From assembly GCA_946413265.1 (NCBI GenBank), contig CAMKJU010000015.1, positions 1 through 56,067 on the forward strand: DNA of 56,067 nt, read 5' to 3'. The notes under the pieces were generated by a model. The model searched no databases. It was not told the DNA's origin and was given only the letters and a program-made list of their open reading frames with translations. Of the stretch, positions 7,345 to 14,722 are shown piece by piece. This DNA comes from an uncultured Lentisphaerota bacterium (GTDB lineage: Bacteria; Verrucomicrobiota; Kiritimatiellia; RFP12; UBA1067). Numbering within the stretch: position 1 is the stretch's first letter; the number at the start of each line of letters is the position of its first letter. The translations under genes and the position numbers were made by a program.

Positions 7345-8211
7345 TTACAGCAGGTCGATGACGCGGACGGTGCCGATGTTGGGCTGGGCGGGGTCGGCGT
7401 AGTAGCGGGTGATGGTCTTGATGTCATCGCCGGAGAGCGAGACTGCCATCTCCGCGCCGTACTTCTGGTACACGTGGTCGATGCAGATCTTCCGCAGCTC
7501 GTAGGATGCCTTGCTGCCGCGAAAGCCGAGCGAGCGGAGGTCGTGGTTCATCTCGTCGAACGTCTCGTCCGTCACGTCGAGGCTTGTTAGTCCGCCGTAG
7601 TCCTCGAACGTCGCCCAGATCGAATCGTGGATCGGCCAGCAGACGTGCCGCCCGGATGAGAGTTCCGTCTTGTGCGGCGTGTAGTTGAGGTAGTGCCGTC
7701 CGTTCTTCTCGACGAAGTTCTCGTCCTTGAGCCGGAGGACGTCGCCGTTGCGCATGGCGAACTCAAGCATCATCGTGGCGGCGAACCAGTGCTCGCCGGT
7801 CTGCCGTCCGTACCACGCCTTGACGCGCTGGAGCGTCTCGGCGCAGGGGCGCACGTAGCGCGGTGCCTTCGCCCGGAACGCCGGAAGGTCGAGCGGCGGA
7901 ATCTCCCAGCCAGCGTCCTCGTAGTATGGCTTGCACCATTTGGCGAACACGCCGCGCAGCTGGCACACGTAGCTCCACGCGGAGAGGCGCGTGAGCCCTC
8001 GCCCCATGAACGAGGCGAGGGCGAGGTCGATCTTCTTGCGCGTGAGCGCGGTCACGGGCGCGGTGAGTTCGATCCCGGCGGAACGGCACACGTTGGCCGT
8101 TCCGCGCAGGGCGTTGGCGACGGTCTCCGCCCCTGGGCGGCCCGTCTTCATGCGTTCGGTCTGCGCCACCACTCGGTAGCACTTCATCACTTGTTCGATA
8201 GTAGGTATCAT
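7345..8211 (-). CDS. Tyrosine recombinase / integrase family protein, 288 aa
   Basis: Cuts and rejoins DNA at specific sites. An N-terminal SAM-like core-binding domain (about residues 15-105) is followed by a catalytic domain with the box I arginine ('FAMRNGDVLRLKDENF', about residue 157), a lysine in the beta-hairpin ('YLNYTPHKTE'), the second arginine ('SYELRKICIDH', about 242) and the nucleophile in 'TITRYYADP' (about 270). The usual histidine before the second arginine is replaced by Tyr or Ser and 'LGH' is replaced by 'LSGDD', so it is a divergent member. SD GAAAGGA precedes ATG 8211. Its position next to the 39-bp site suggests it may act on those sites, or it may be the prophage integrase. 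Confidence 0.75.
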   Translation of the reverse strand: MIPTIEQVMKCYRVVAQTERMKTGRPGAETVANALRGTANVCRSAGIELTAPVTALTRKKIDLALASFMGRGLTRLSAWSYVCQLRGVFAKWCKPYYEDAGWEIPPLDLPAFRAKAPRYVRPCAETLQRVKAWYGRQTGEHWFAATMMLEFAMRNGDVLRLKDENFVEKNGRHYLNYTPHKTELSSGRHVCWPIHDSIWATFEDYGGLTSLDVTDETFDEMNHDLRSLGFRGSKASYELRKICIDHVYQKYGAEMAVSLSGDDIKTITRYYADPAQPNIGTVRVIDLL

Positions 8212-8250
8212 TATGCGTTCCTTTCATCTTTAGAGGGAACGCATATTGGA

Positions 8251-8378
8251 GAGTGTAAAGTGTAAAATGTAAAGTGTAAAATTGGGGACGGGGAGAGGGG
8301 GACGGGGAAGAGAGTGTAAAGTGTAAAATGTAAAGTGTAAAATTGGGGAACGGGGAACGGGGAATGGGGAATGGTTAG
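8251..8378. repeat. Duplicated AT-rich unit with G-rich tract
   Basis: A 38-bp unit starting GAGTGTAAAGTGTAAAATG occurs at 8251-8288 and 8312-8349. Each copy is followed by a GGGGAACGGGGAA-type tract of the kind inserted in several genes of this window. Only two copies and no spacer logic, so it is not CRISPR. It fills the region upstream of the recombinase gene. Confidence 0.7.
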
Positions 8379-8419
8379 GTGAGGCCGAATTTACGCTTGA
8401 CGATGGCGACCGGGGTGAG

Positions 8420-9184
8420 TTAGTTTTCCTCTTCGGAATCGTCTTTGGAATCGCCGATGTTATCGAGATCGCGGTAGCGTCCTGCGCGATTCATTGCGCG
8501 AACTTCGCGCTTGGCGGCAACTAATCCGCGATACTGCCTGCCCCACTCTTCAAAAAGTGCCTTGCGAGCTTCGGGAGTGCCTGGAACATTCAACGGCGGG
8601 CGCGGTAGGCCCTTCTTGGGTCTTTTCCAATACCTACGGATTGTTGGTTCGCTAACGCCAGACCATAGTGCTGCTTGCCAAACGGGAGTCGCAAAGTTTG
8701 GATCGCGCTTGCAGCCCTTGCGGGAGCGTTTGGCGGCGGATTCGGCGTTTTCGCCCATCTGCTCGGAGAGCGCGGTGAGGGCGGCTGTGAGCGCGGCGTA
8801 CTCGGTGCGCCCGTCGCCGTTGCCGGTGCCGTTCTTGAGGATGTCGATGAAGCGACTGTGTGCGGCTTTTTGCGCGGCACGGGCGGCCTTGATCTGCGGC
8901 TCGAGCTGTTTGTCGGTCTTGCGGACGGCATCGAAGAGGCGCGACCATTCAACGGCGTATTCTTCGATGAGCATTTCGATGCTGCGCCGCATGGGGATGA
9001 CCATCGGCTTCTCAACCAGCACCTCGCGATAGGCCGTGAGGGCGTTGCGAAGTCCGTCGCGGTAGTCCGGCAAAAGCAGCTGGTTGCGGTCTGGATTGGC
9101 AGCGTCCAACATCCCGACCGCCGCGAGTTTGAGTTCGGGCGTCGAGTGTTTCAGGAGCTTGACTATGTGTTGGCTTGGAAGCAT
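8420..9184 (-). CDS. Putative DNA-binding protein, 254 aa
   Basis: Unknown family. The N-terminal half is helical. The C-terminus ('SRKGCKRDPNF' and helix-turn-helix-like 'SGVSEPTIRRYWKRPKKG', then 'AKREVRAMN') resembles the end of the protein at 86-1684, so both probably share a DNA-binding domain with different N-terminal partners. ATG 9184 is preferred over the GTG at 9190. An extended -10 (TGTTATAAT on the minus strand, TATAAT at 9199-9194) lies immediately upstream, divergent from the ABC-3C promoter, so the transcript would have almost no leader. A regulatory role for the neighbouring recombinase or defence genes is possible. Confidence 0.6.
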   Translation of the reverse strand: MLPSQHIVKLLKHSTPELKLAAVGMLDAANPDRNQLLLPDYRDGLRNALTAYREVLVEKPMVIPMRRSIEMLIEEYAVEWSRLFDAVRKTDKQLEPQIKAARAAQKAAHSRFIDILKNGTGNGDGRTEYAALTAALTALSEQMGENAESAAKRSRKGCKRDPNFATPVWQAALWSGVSEPTIRRYWKRPKKGLPRPPLNVPGTPEARKALFEEWGRQYRGLVAAKREVRAMNRAGRYRDLDNIGDSKDDSEEEN

Positions 9185-9231
9185 AAGCACAATATTATAA
9201 CATAATTTTGCGAATTACAGAGGTCGTGGAT

Positions 9232-9260
9232 TTGTTTCGCATCGGCAGATTTGGTATAAT
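9232..9260 (+). promoter_or_regulatory. Promoter of the ABC-3C-type operon
   Basis: TTGTTT, 17 bp, then TATAAT with a TGG extension (TGGTATAAT at 9252-9260). The start point would fall near 9267, which favours ATG 9284 over ATG 9266 for the first gene. Confidence 0.7.
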
Positions 9261-9283
9261 ATGCGGTGATTTCTGGACTCATT

Positions 9284-9802
9284 ATGCCACTTTTTTCTGA
9301 TGAAGATAATGAGGCCCTGCATAGAGAGGGCATGGCTTATCCGGATGGGCTCAAGACGCGCATCCCGGATGAGTTGGTCAATATTGACTTCGAGGTGCTG
9401 GAGGAGGCGGTCAAAAGCCTGCGCCTTCCCGACAACGTAGAAGCCGTGGATGACCTCAAGCGGATAAACGTCGATGAGAAGATGGCACTCAACGACATAC
9501 GGACGGACGGCAACAAGAAGATCATCGACGCATCGGTCTGCTACTCCGAGGAGGTCGGCAAGTTCATCACGCGCAAGGCCGTGAACGACAACGACGAGAA
9601 GTTCCCCTACCGGCTCAAGACGTTTTTCAAGGGAATATACGCGGAGTTCTACCACAACGGCATTCGCGGCGACGAGTTGTTCGACAGGCTTGCGAGCGAG
9701 ATCATCGGCATGATCCCGAAACCGGCGGCGCATCCGGCGGCGTATGCGATCCTCGTCCACCTCTTTGAAATCTGCGACATCTTCGAGAAGCCACAGCAAT
9801 GA
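9284..9802 (+). CDS. ABC-3C-type C-terminal-domain protein, 172 aa
   Basis: First gene of a three-gene cluster. The end of the protein ('AILVHLFEICDIFEKPQQ') and its helical make-up match my memory of the C-terminal domain of ABC-three-component (ABC-3C) systems, a set of predicted anti-invader systems in which this domain is normally fused to an effector. Here no effector domain precedes it: the protein is nearly all CTD. ATG 9284 is chosen because ATG 9266 would sit at the predicted transcription start. It overlaps the next gene by 4 bp (ATGA). Confidence 0.55.
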   Translation: MPLFSDEDNEALHREGMAYPDGLKTRIPDELVNIDFEVLEEAVKSLRLPDNVEAVDDLKRINVDEKMALNDIRTDGNKKIIDASVCYSEEVGKFITRKAVNDNDEKFPYRLKTFFKGIYAEFYHNGIRGDELFDRLASEIIGMIPKPAAHPAAYAILVHLFEICDIFEKPQQ

Positions 9803-10029
9803 TACTGCCGACGAAATACATACCGCTTCAGGACTCCTTTCTGGGGGTCGGGGCGATCATACTCAAAAACCTCAAGGCACCGCGAACGGTCGGCGAACTC
9901 TGGAGAGCCGTGCATCGCGAGTCTGCCGTGTCGAATCCAGACAGGTTCTACCTCGTCCTGGACTTTCTTTTCACCATCAAAGTCATCGCCTTCCGCAAGG
10001 GCGTCCTCTACAGGAGAAACGAATCATGA
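9799..10029 (+). CDS. ABC-3C middle component (MC6-like), 76 aa
   Basis: A small protein starting 'MILPTKYIPLQDSFLGVGAI', with 'TVGELWRAV' and 'FYLVLDFLFTIKVIAF' in the middle. This pattern matches the small MC6-type middle component that pairs with DUF2326-like ABC ATPases. It is translationally coupled to both neighbours by ATGA overlaps. The winged-helix-like fold expected for the family suggests it bridges ATPase and effector; that is inference. Confidence 0.6.
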   Translation: MILPTKYIPLQDSFLGVGAIILKNLKAPRTVGELWRAVHRESAVSNPDRFYLVLDFLFTIKVIAFRKGVLYRRNES

Positions 10030-11879
10030 TTCACTCCGTGACTGCAAACAAGGATTCTTTCAAGACCGTGACGTTCACCGAGGGCCTGAACCTCATCGTC
10101 GCCGACAGGTCGCAGAATGCCGGCACGACGGATTCTCGCAACGGCCTCGGCAAGTCCACGCTCTTCTACATCATCGACTTCTGCCTCGGCGCGGACGCAA
10201 CCAGAAACTCCATCCTGCCGCAGGAATATCTCCCGGATTGGGAGTTCACCATCGACATCGACCTCCGCAACCGTCGCGTGAAGGTGACGCGGGCGGTGGA
10301 TGACAGCGACGTCATTCGCGTAGAGGGGAACATCGAAGGCCTGCCCATACCGCCCGATTCGCAGACTGACGATGCCGCCATCTATTCGGTCGAAACATGG
10401 CGAGCCCTGCTTGGATGGGTTTTCTTTGACATACCTCTGCCCGGCGACGAGGCGGCGGTCAGCATGATGCCGACGTTCCGCAGGCTCATCGCCTACTTCA
10501 TCAGAAAGACATACGACGATCCACTGCTGCCGATCAAGGTGCCGAGCGTGGACGAGCTGGCCATCGCCTATCTGCTCGGGCTGAACTGGGAATACCTCTC
10601 GCAGCTCGATCCGCTCAACAAGAGCGCGAAGGAGGCGCAGACAATACGGACGGCGGCGAAAATTGATCTGAAGAAGTGGGATAAGTCGGAGGCGTCGCTG
10701 CGGTCGGAGTGCAGGGCTCTTGAAACCGACTTGGAACGCATCCGCACGGCACTCGAGCATTTCGACGTCATCCCCGGATACGAGGAGATCGAAAAGAGCG
10801 TCAATGAAATGACGAAGAAGCTGCACTGGCTGCGCAATCAGATCATCAACAGTCAAAGCCGCCTCGACACGACAACGCGGCAGCTCAACCATGCACGTGC
10901 CGCGCTTCTTCCCGTCGAGGAACTGTATGCCGAATGCGGATTGGTGTTCCCAGATGCCGTAAAAGAGACACTTGAGAACGTCAAGCGTTTTCACGAGGAG
11001 GTCACCGGCAGCAGGCGCGTCATTCTTGAGCGCGAGGTCAGATACCTCACCCAGGCGCTGTCGGAACTGAAGGCACGGGCGTTAAAGCTCTCCCAGGAGA
11101 GGGCGGAGGCGATGAAGGCCCTTGAGTCGGGTCATGCGCTTGGAGAATACACCGTGCTGAACCAACGCTACGCGGAAAAGGAAAAAGAACTCCAGATGAA
11201 GAAGGTTTGTCTTGCGCACCTTGCCGAGGCGAAGCAGCAACTCGAGCACGTGAAGGAGTCGAAGTCCGAGGTCGGCGATGCGGCCAAAGATGAGTTCGAG
11301 AGCCTGCGCCACGTCTGGAATGAAAGCGAAACGTTTTTCAGGACGCTTACGGGCAAATTCTACCGCACTCCCGGTTCGCTCAACATCCAGCTTCTGGCTG
11401 ACCCCAGGAAGTATGGCTTCAAGTTCGATCCACGGGTGGAGAGCGACTTGAGCGAGGGCATCAAGAAGATCAAGGTATTTGCCTTCGACTTGACGCTGTT
11501 CCACCAGCAGCGCGTGTGCGAACACCCGATTGACTTCCTTATCCACGACTCGAAGATATACGATTCGACCGATCCGCGACAGGTCGCAAACGCGCTCATC
11601 GAGGCAGACCGCATCAGCCGGGAACTTGGCGGGCAGTACATCTGCGCAATCAACTCCGACAAACTCAACGAGGAGGAGTTCAAGGCGATCCTTCCGCCGG
11701 AGCGAAGCGAGGGATTCATCAAGCTGCGGCTCTCCGACGAATCGGATGCGACGAAACTTTTAGGCATATCCTTCGGGAGAGAGACGGAGGTGCCGGTCGC
11801 CGTGCCGCCGCCAGCGGAGGGGGCGGATGCCGAGACAGCAAGCGGACAACAACAAGATTCGGTCACGCGGGACGCGTGA
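10026..11879 (+). CDS. DUF2326/YydD-like SMC-type ABC ATPase (ABC-3C), 617 aa
   Basis: An SMC/Rad50-like ATPase. The Walker A region is 'NGLGKSTLFYIIDFCLGAD' (about residues 40-58), long coiled-coil arms run from about 210 to 430, and the C-terminal half carries the DUF2326-like region with 'FDLTLF' and 'HPIDFLIHDSKIYDSTD' (about 495-520), where the Walker B acid is expected. Such ATPases are proposed to sense invading DNA and trigger a partner. It overlaps the middle component by 4 bp. The last residues ('ETASGQQQDSVTRDA') derive from a dispersed repeat that has replaced the native stop region. Confidence 0.7.
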   Translation: MIHSVTANKDSFKTVTFTEGLNLIVADRSQNAGTTDSRNGLGKSTLFYIIDFCLGADATRNSILPQEYLPDWEFTIDIDLRNRRVKVTRAVDDSDVIRVEGNIEGLPIPPDSQTDDAAIYSVETWRALLGWVFFDIPLPGDEAAVSMMPTFRRLIAYFIRKTYDDPLLPIKVPSVDELAIAYLLGLNWEYLSQLDPLNKSAKEAQTIRTAAKIDLKKWDKSEASLRSECRALETDLERIRTALEHFDVIPGYEEIEKSVNEMTKKLHWLRNQIINSQSRLDTTTRQLNHARAALLPVEELYAECGLVFPDAVKETLENVKRFHEEVTGSRRVILEREVRYLTQALSELKARALKLSQERAEAMKALESGHALGEYTVLNQRYAEKEKELQMKKVCLAHLAEAKQQLEHVKESKSEVGDAAKDEFESLRHVWNESETFFRTLTGKFYRTPGSLNIQLLADPRKYGFKFDPRVESDLSEGIKKIKVFAFDLTLFHQQRVCEHPIDFLIHDSKIYDSTDPRQVANALIEADRISRELGGQYICAINSDKLNEEEFKAILPPERSEGFIKLRLSDESDATKLLGISFGRETEVPVAVPPPAEGADAETASGQQQDSVTRDA

Positions 11880-11945
11880 CCCTACCGGCGGTCGCGGGGC
11901 GACCGCCCTACCGATGCGGCGCGATGGGGTCATCGCGCCCTACCA
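11841..11945. repeat. Cluster of dispersed repeats
   Basis: Contains GACAGCAAGCGGACAACAAC (a variant of the 22-mer also at 12948, 13822, 14281 and 17730), then two palindromes each followed by CCCTACC (CGGTCGCGGGGCGACCG and CGATGGGGTCATCGCG). The same palindromes, in reversed order, lie inside the gene at 1692-2552 (2262-2322). The repeat supplies the stop codon of the upstream ATPase gene. Confidence 0.7.
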
Positions 11946-11950
11946 TGCGG

Positions 11951-11983
11951 CCCGGTCGAGTTTTCGGCCGGGTTTGATTTTTT
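11951..11983 (+). terminator. Terminator after the defence operon
   Basis: A 9-bp stem CCCGGTCGA/TCGGCCGGG with a GTTT loop, followed by TTTGATTTTTT. Confidence 0.75.
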
Positions 11984-11984
11984 C

Positions 11985-12037
11985 CGAAAAAAGTCTGAAC
12001 AATCTTGCAGTCGTTTTACGAACAAGAGGGTGAGGCG
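11985..12037 (+). promoter_or_regulatory. Duplicated upstream element, copy 1
   Basis: The 26-bp sequence starting CGAAAAAAGTCTGAACAATC is identical at 24409-24434 and is followed in both places by a near-identical TTTACGAACAAGAGnGTGAGG. Each copy lies 40-90 bp upstream of a gene (12073 and 24477). Probably a shared regulatory or promoter element. No standard -35/-10 pair is obvious. Confidence 0.5.
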
Positions 12038-12072
12038 AGGATGTCCCCCGCCCTCAAAAAAGGAAAACGACA

Positions 12073-12909
12073 ATGCAGAAATACCCATTCATCGTCGACA
12101 TCGATGCCGACGAATACCACGAAGCCGCACGTCGCGGCGATTTTCTATCCAGCCACCTGTTAGGTGACTTCCGGGCCTGCCCGCGCCTCTACAAGAAGAA
12201 GATGTCGGGCGAGATCGAACCGGTCGACACGACCGCGTACCAGATCGGACGCGCCCTGCACACCCTCATACTTGAGGGGCGGTCAAAGTTCGATGCAGAG
12301 TACCTCATCAGTTCCGGTCCCACAAACCCGAAGACCGGCGAGGCGTATGGCAAGACCACCAAGGCATACCGCGAGTGGCTGGCGGCGCAGAAGCGTCCAG
12401 TCGTGTCGAGCGAGGACTTCGGCTGGATGCTCAAACTACAGCAGAGCGTCGCCCTGCATCCCGTCGCCAGCGCGCTCCTTGAACACGGACGCGCCGAGGG
12501 AACGGTGCGCATCGCCCTCGACGGCGAACCCTGCCAAATAAGGATGGATTGGTTCAATCCCGACTTCGAGGGCAAGCCGGTGATCGTCGATTTGAAGACG
12601 GTCGCGGATTTCCCGTTCTTCGAGAAAGATGCGCGGAAGTACGGCTACCCCGAGCAGCTCGCGTTTTACAGGGAAGTGTTCAAGGAGGCGAACGCTGGCG
12701 TGAACGCCAGCGCACCGGACGTGCCCGACGTGTACATCATCGCAATCGAAAAGCGCGAGCCGTTCAGATGCGGCGTGTGGAAACTCGCCGACGAGCTGCT
12801 TGAACAGGCCGCCGCCGCGAACAAGATGGCGATGTCGCTCTTGAAGGAGTGCCGGAGGCGCGGCGAGTGGCCGACCGGGTACGAGGAGCTGCGGGTGATG
12901 GGGGTGTGA
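12073..12909 (+). CDS. PD-(D/E)XK exonuclease, RecE/DUF3799-like, 278 aa
   Basis: Phage recombination exonuclease. 'GRALHTLILEG' (about residues 57-67), an acidic active-site pair around 'MDWFNP...PVIVDLKTVAD' (about 158-178, giving D...DxK) and 'YPEQLAFYREVF' (about 193-204, QxxxY motif) form the RecB-type nuclease core seen in RecE/YqaJ-type enzymes. It probably resects double-strand ends to feed the Sak4-like ATPase encoded next. An in-frame palindromic insert (GCTGGCGTGAACGCCAGC, 12696-12713) encodes 'AGVNAS'. ATG 12073 has AAAGGAAAACGAC upstream. Confidence 0.75.
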   Translation: MQKYPFIVDIDADEYHEAARRGDFLSSHLLGDFRACPRLYKKKMSGEIEPVDTTAYQIGRALHTLILEGRSKFDAEYLISSGPTNPKTGEAYGKTTKAYREWLAAQKRPVVSSEDFGWMLKLQQSVALHPVASALLEHGRAEGTVRIALDGEPCQIRMDWFNPDFEGKPVIVDLKTVADFPFFEKDARKYGYPEQLAFYREVFKEANAGVNASAPDVPDVYIIAIEKREPFRCGVWKLADELLEQAAAANKMAMSLLKECRRRGEWPTGYEELRVMGV

Positions 12910-12966
12910 TTACGCCGGGCAGAGCCGGCGAATCAGGACAAACGACAGCAAGCGTACAACAACAAG
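12905..12966. repeat. Dispersed repeat ending in the ASVQQQ-type 22-mer
   Basis: Starts TTACGCCGGGCAGAGCCGGC and ends GACAGCAAGCGTACAACAAC. A near copy (17693-17753) is embedded in frame in the primase-helicase gene, where it encodes 'VTPGGAGESGQGTASVQQQ'. Here it overlaps the stop codon of the exonuclease gene. Confidence 0.75.
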
Positions 12967-12977
12967 AATTTCGGAAG

Positions 12978-13010
12978 ACCCATCGGTTAAACGCCGGTGG
13001 GTTTTCTTTT
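12978..13010 (+). terminator. Terminator after the exonuclease gene
   Basis: ACCCATCGG/CCGGTGGGT stem with a 7-base loop and a TTTCTTTT tract. A GC-rich dispersed palindrome (GCCGCCGGGGACGGCGG) follows at 13028-13044 before the next ribosome binding site. Confidence 0.7.
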
Positions 13011-13073
13011 ACACAAACCAAACAACAGCCGCCGGGGACGGCGGCTCTCCATAACAAACCGAAAGGAAAAGCA

Positions 13074-13814
13074 ATGGCATTACTGCAAAATGTCATCAAG
13101 GGCAAGTTGCCCGTACCTCCACGCCTCATGGTCTATGGATCGGAAGGCGTTGGAAAATCGACCTTCGCGGCGAACGCGCCGAAGGCGATATTCATACAGA
13201 CCGAGGACGGTCTCTCGGAGATCGACTGCGCGAGGCTTCCGCTCGTCGGCTCGTTCGACGAACTGCTCACGCAGCTCAAGGCGATCCGCGACGAGGAACA
13301 CGACTACCAGACGCTGTGCCTCGACTCGCTCGACTGGACGGAGCGTCTCGTGTGGGACCGCGTGTGCGCGGACTACGGCGTGAAGTGCATCGAGAAAGCC
13401 GACGGCGGCTACGGCAAGGGGTACACCCACGCCCTCACCTACTGGCGGCAGATCATCGCCCTCCTGAACGAGATCCGCGCCAAGCGGAACATGGCAGTCG
13501 TTCTCATCGCGCACTCCAAGGTGGAGCGCTTCGAGGACCCGGAACACGCCTCCTACGACCGCTACACGCCGCGTCTGCACAAGGCCGCGTGTTCGCTCGT
13601 CTGCGAGTGGGTGGACGCCGTCCTCTTCGCCTCGCGCCGGATGCGCGTGGATTCCACGACCGGCAAGGCTGCGCCCGTGGGCGCGGACGGCGGCGAACGC
13701 ATCCTCCGCACAAACGGCTCTCCGGCCTGCATAGCGAAGAACCGCTACGGGCTTCCGACGGAACTTGCACTCTCGTGGACGGCGTTCATGGAGTGCCTCG
13801 GCGGAAAGAAGTAA
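13074..13814 (+). CDS. Sak4-like RecA-fold ATPase, 246 aa
   Basis: Single-strand annealing or recombination ATPase. Walker A is 'GSEGVGKSTFAANAP' (about residues 22-36), Walker B is 'YQTLCLDSLDW' (about 78-88) and 'NMAVVLIAHSKVERFE' (about 139-154) matches the core of AAA_24/Sak4 proteins. It sits between a RecE-like exonuclease and a DUF669 protein, a standard phage recombination order. ATG 13074 follows GAAAGGAAAAGCA; the frame stays open upstream through repeat DNA, which I exclude. Confidence 0.8.
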   Translation: MALLQNVIKGKLPVPPRLMVYGSEGVGKSTFAANAPKAIFIQTEDGLSEIDCARLPLVGSFDELLTQLKAIRDEEHDYQTLCLDSLDWTERLVWDRVCADYGVKCIEKADGGYGKGYTHALTYWRQIIALLNEIRAKRNMAVVLIAHSKVERFEDPEHASYDRYTPRLHKAACSLVCEWVDAVLFASRRMRVDSTTGKAAPVGADGGERILRTNGSPACIAKNRYGLPTELALSWTAFMECLGGKK

Positions 13815-13858
13815 TCAACAACAAGCGTACAACAGCAAGTTAGAAAGGTAAATCAGAA

Positions 13859-14356
13859 ATGGCAACAATCTCATTCAATGCGGCTGAAGTTCAGCCATCA
13901 TCGTTCGACGCGCTTCCGGCGGGAACATACGAAGCGGTCATTGCAAACTCCGAGGCGAAGCCGATGAAGTCCGGCAACGGCATGGGCTTCAACTTCGAGT
14001 TCGAGATCATCTCCGGCGACTGCAAGGGGCGCAAGGTGTTCTCGTGGATCACGTTTGAGCATCGCACCAGCCCGGACGCGCAGCGCATCGGGCGCGAGCA
14101 GCTTTCGGCGATCTGCCGGGCTGTGGGCGTGACGCAGCTCAACGACACCGCGCAGCTCCACAACCTGCCGATGATGATCACCGTCGCCATCGACAAGAAC
14201 GATCCCACGCGCAACGTCATCAAGGCGTACAAGGCGAAGCGGGGAACGGGGAATGGGGAACGGGGAACGGGAACCGGGACAACAAGCGTACAACAGCAAG
14301 GGGCGGGCGCACCACAGGGCGCGGGCGCAACGCAGGGTGCGCCGTGGGCGAGGTGA
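13859..14356 (+). CDS. DUF669 family phage protein, 165 aa
   Basis: Residues 1-125 match the DUF669 pattern: 'FDALPAGTYEAVI', 'GFNFEFEIISGDCKGRKVF', then 'RIGREQLSAICRAVGV'. These proteins accompany phage ssDNA recombination genes and are thought to bind ssDNA. The C-terminal 40 residues are made of two dispersed repeats read in frame ('RGTGNGERGTGTG' and 'TTSVQQQ') plus an Ala/Gly/Gln tail. It overlaps rusA by 13 bp. Confidence 0.75.
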   Translation: MATISFNAAEVQPSSFDALPAGTYEAVIANSEAKPMKSGNGMGFNFEFEIISGDCKGRKVFSWITFEHRTSPDAQRIGREQLSAICRAVGVTQLNDTAQLHNLPMMITVAIDKNDPTRNVIKAYKAKRGTGNGERGTGTGTTSVQQQGAGAPQGAGATQGAPWAR

Positions 14357-14709
14357 ACTTCGAGATCCCCTGGCCTCCGAGCGTAAACCGGTACTACAGG
14401 CACGTCGGCCCTCGCGTCTTGATCAGCCGCGAGGGCCGGCGTTTTCGGAGGATGTGCGTATCTCGCCTCGCGGGACGGTTCCGAAAGCTCGCCGGGAAAG
14501 TGAAGTTCACCGCCGAGTTCTATCCGCCCGACTCGCGCAGGCGCGATCTCGACAACGTACTCAAATGCACACTCGACGCGCTCGTACACGCCGGACTCAT
14601 GGAGGACGATTCGCAGATCAAGCACATCGACGTGCGGATGGGCGAACCGGTGCCGCCGGAGGGACTTGTGTACATACGCCTTGAAGAAATCGAAGAAACG
14701 AAGAAATGA
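14344..14709 (+). CDS. rusA: RusA-family Holliday junction resolvase, 121 aa
   Basis: Cuts Holliday junctions made during phage recombination. The starting motif 'IPWPPSVNRYYRH' and the catalytic region 'PPDSRRRDLDNVLKCTLDAL' followed by 'LMEDDSQI' carry the conserved aspartates of RusA (about residues 63-95). Length is normal for the family. The start overlaps the DUF669 gene, and the helicase gene follows 13 nt later. Confidence 0.88.
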   Translation: MGEVNFEIPWPPSVNRYYRHVGPRVLISREGRRFRRMCVSRLAGRFRKLAGKVKFTAEFYPPDSRRRDLDNVLKCTLDALVHAGLMEDDSQIKHIDVRMGEPVPPEGLVYIRLEEIEETKK

Positions 14710-14722
14710 ACGGAAAACAAGT

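Noticed and set aside
8251..8349. CRISPR-like direct repeat
   Set aside because: Two AT-rich copies separated by a G-rich tract that is itself repetitive; no spacer diversity and no cas genes nearby.
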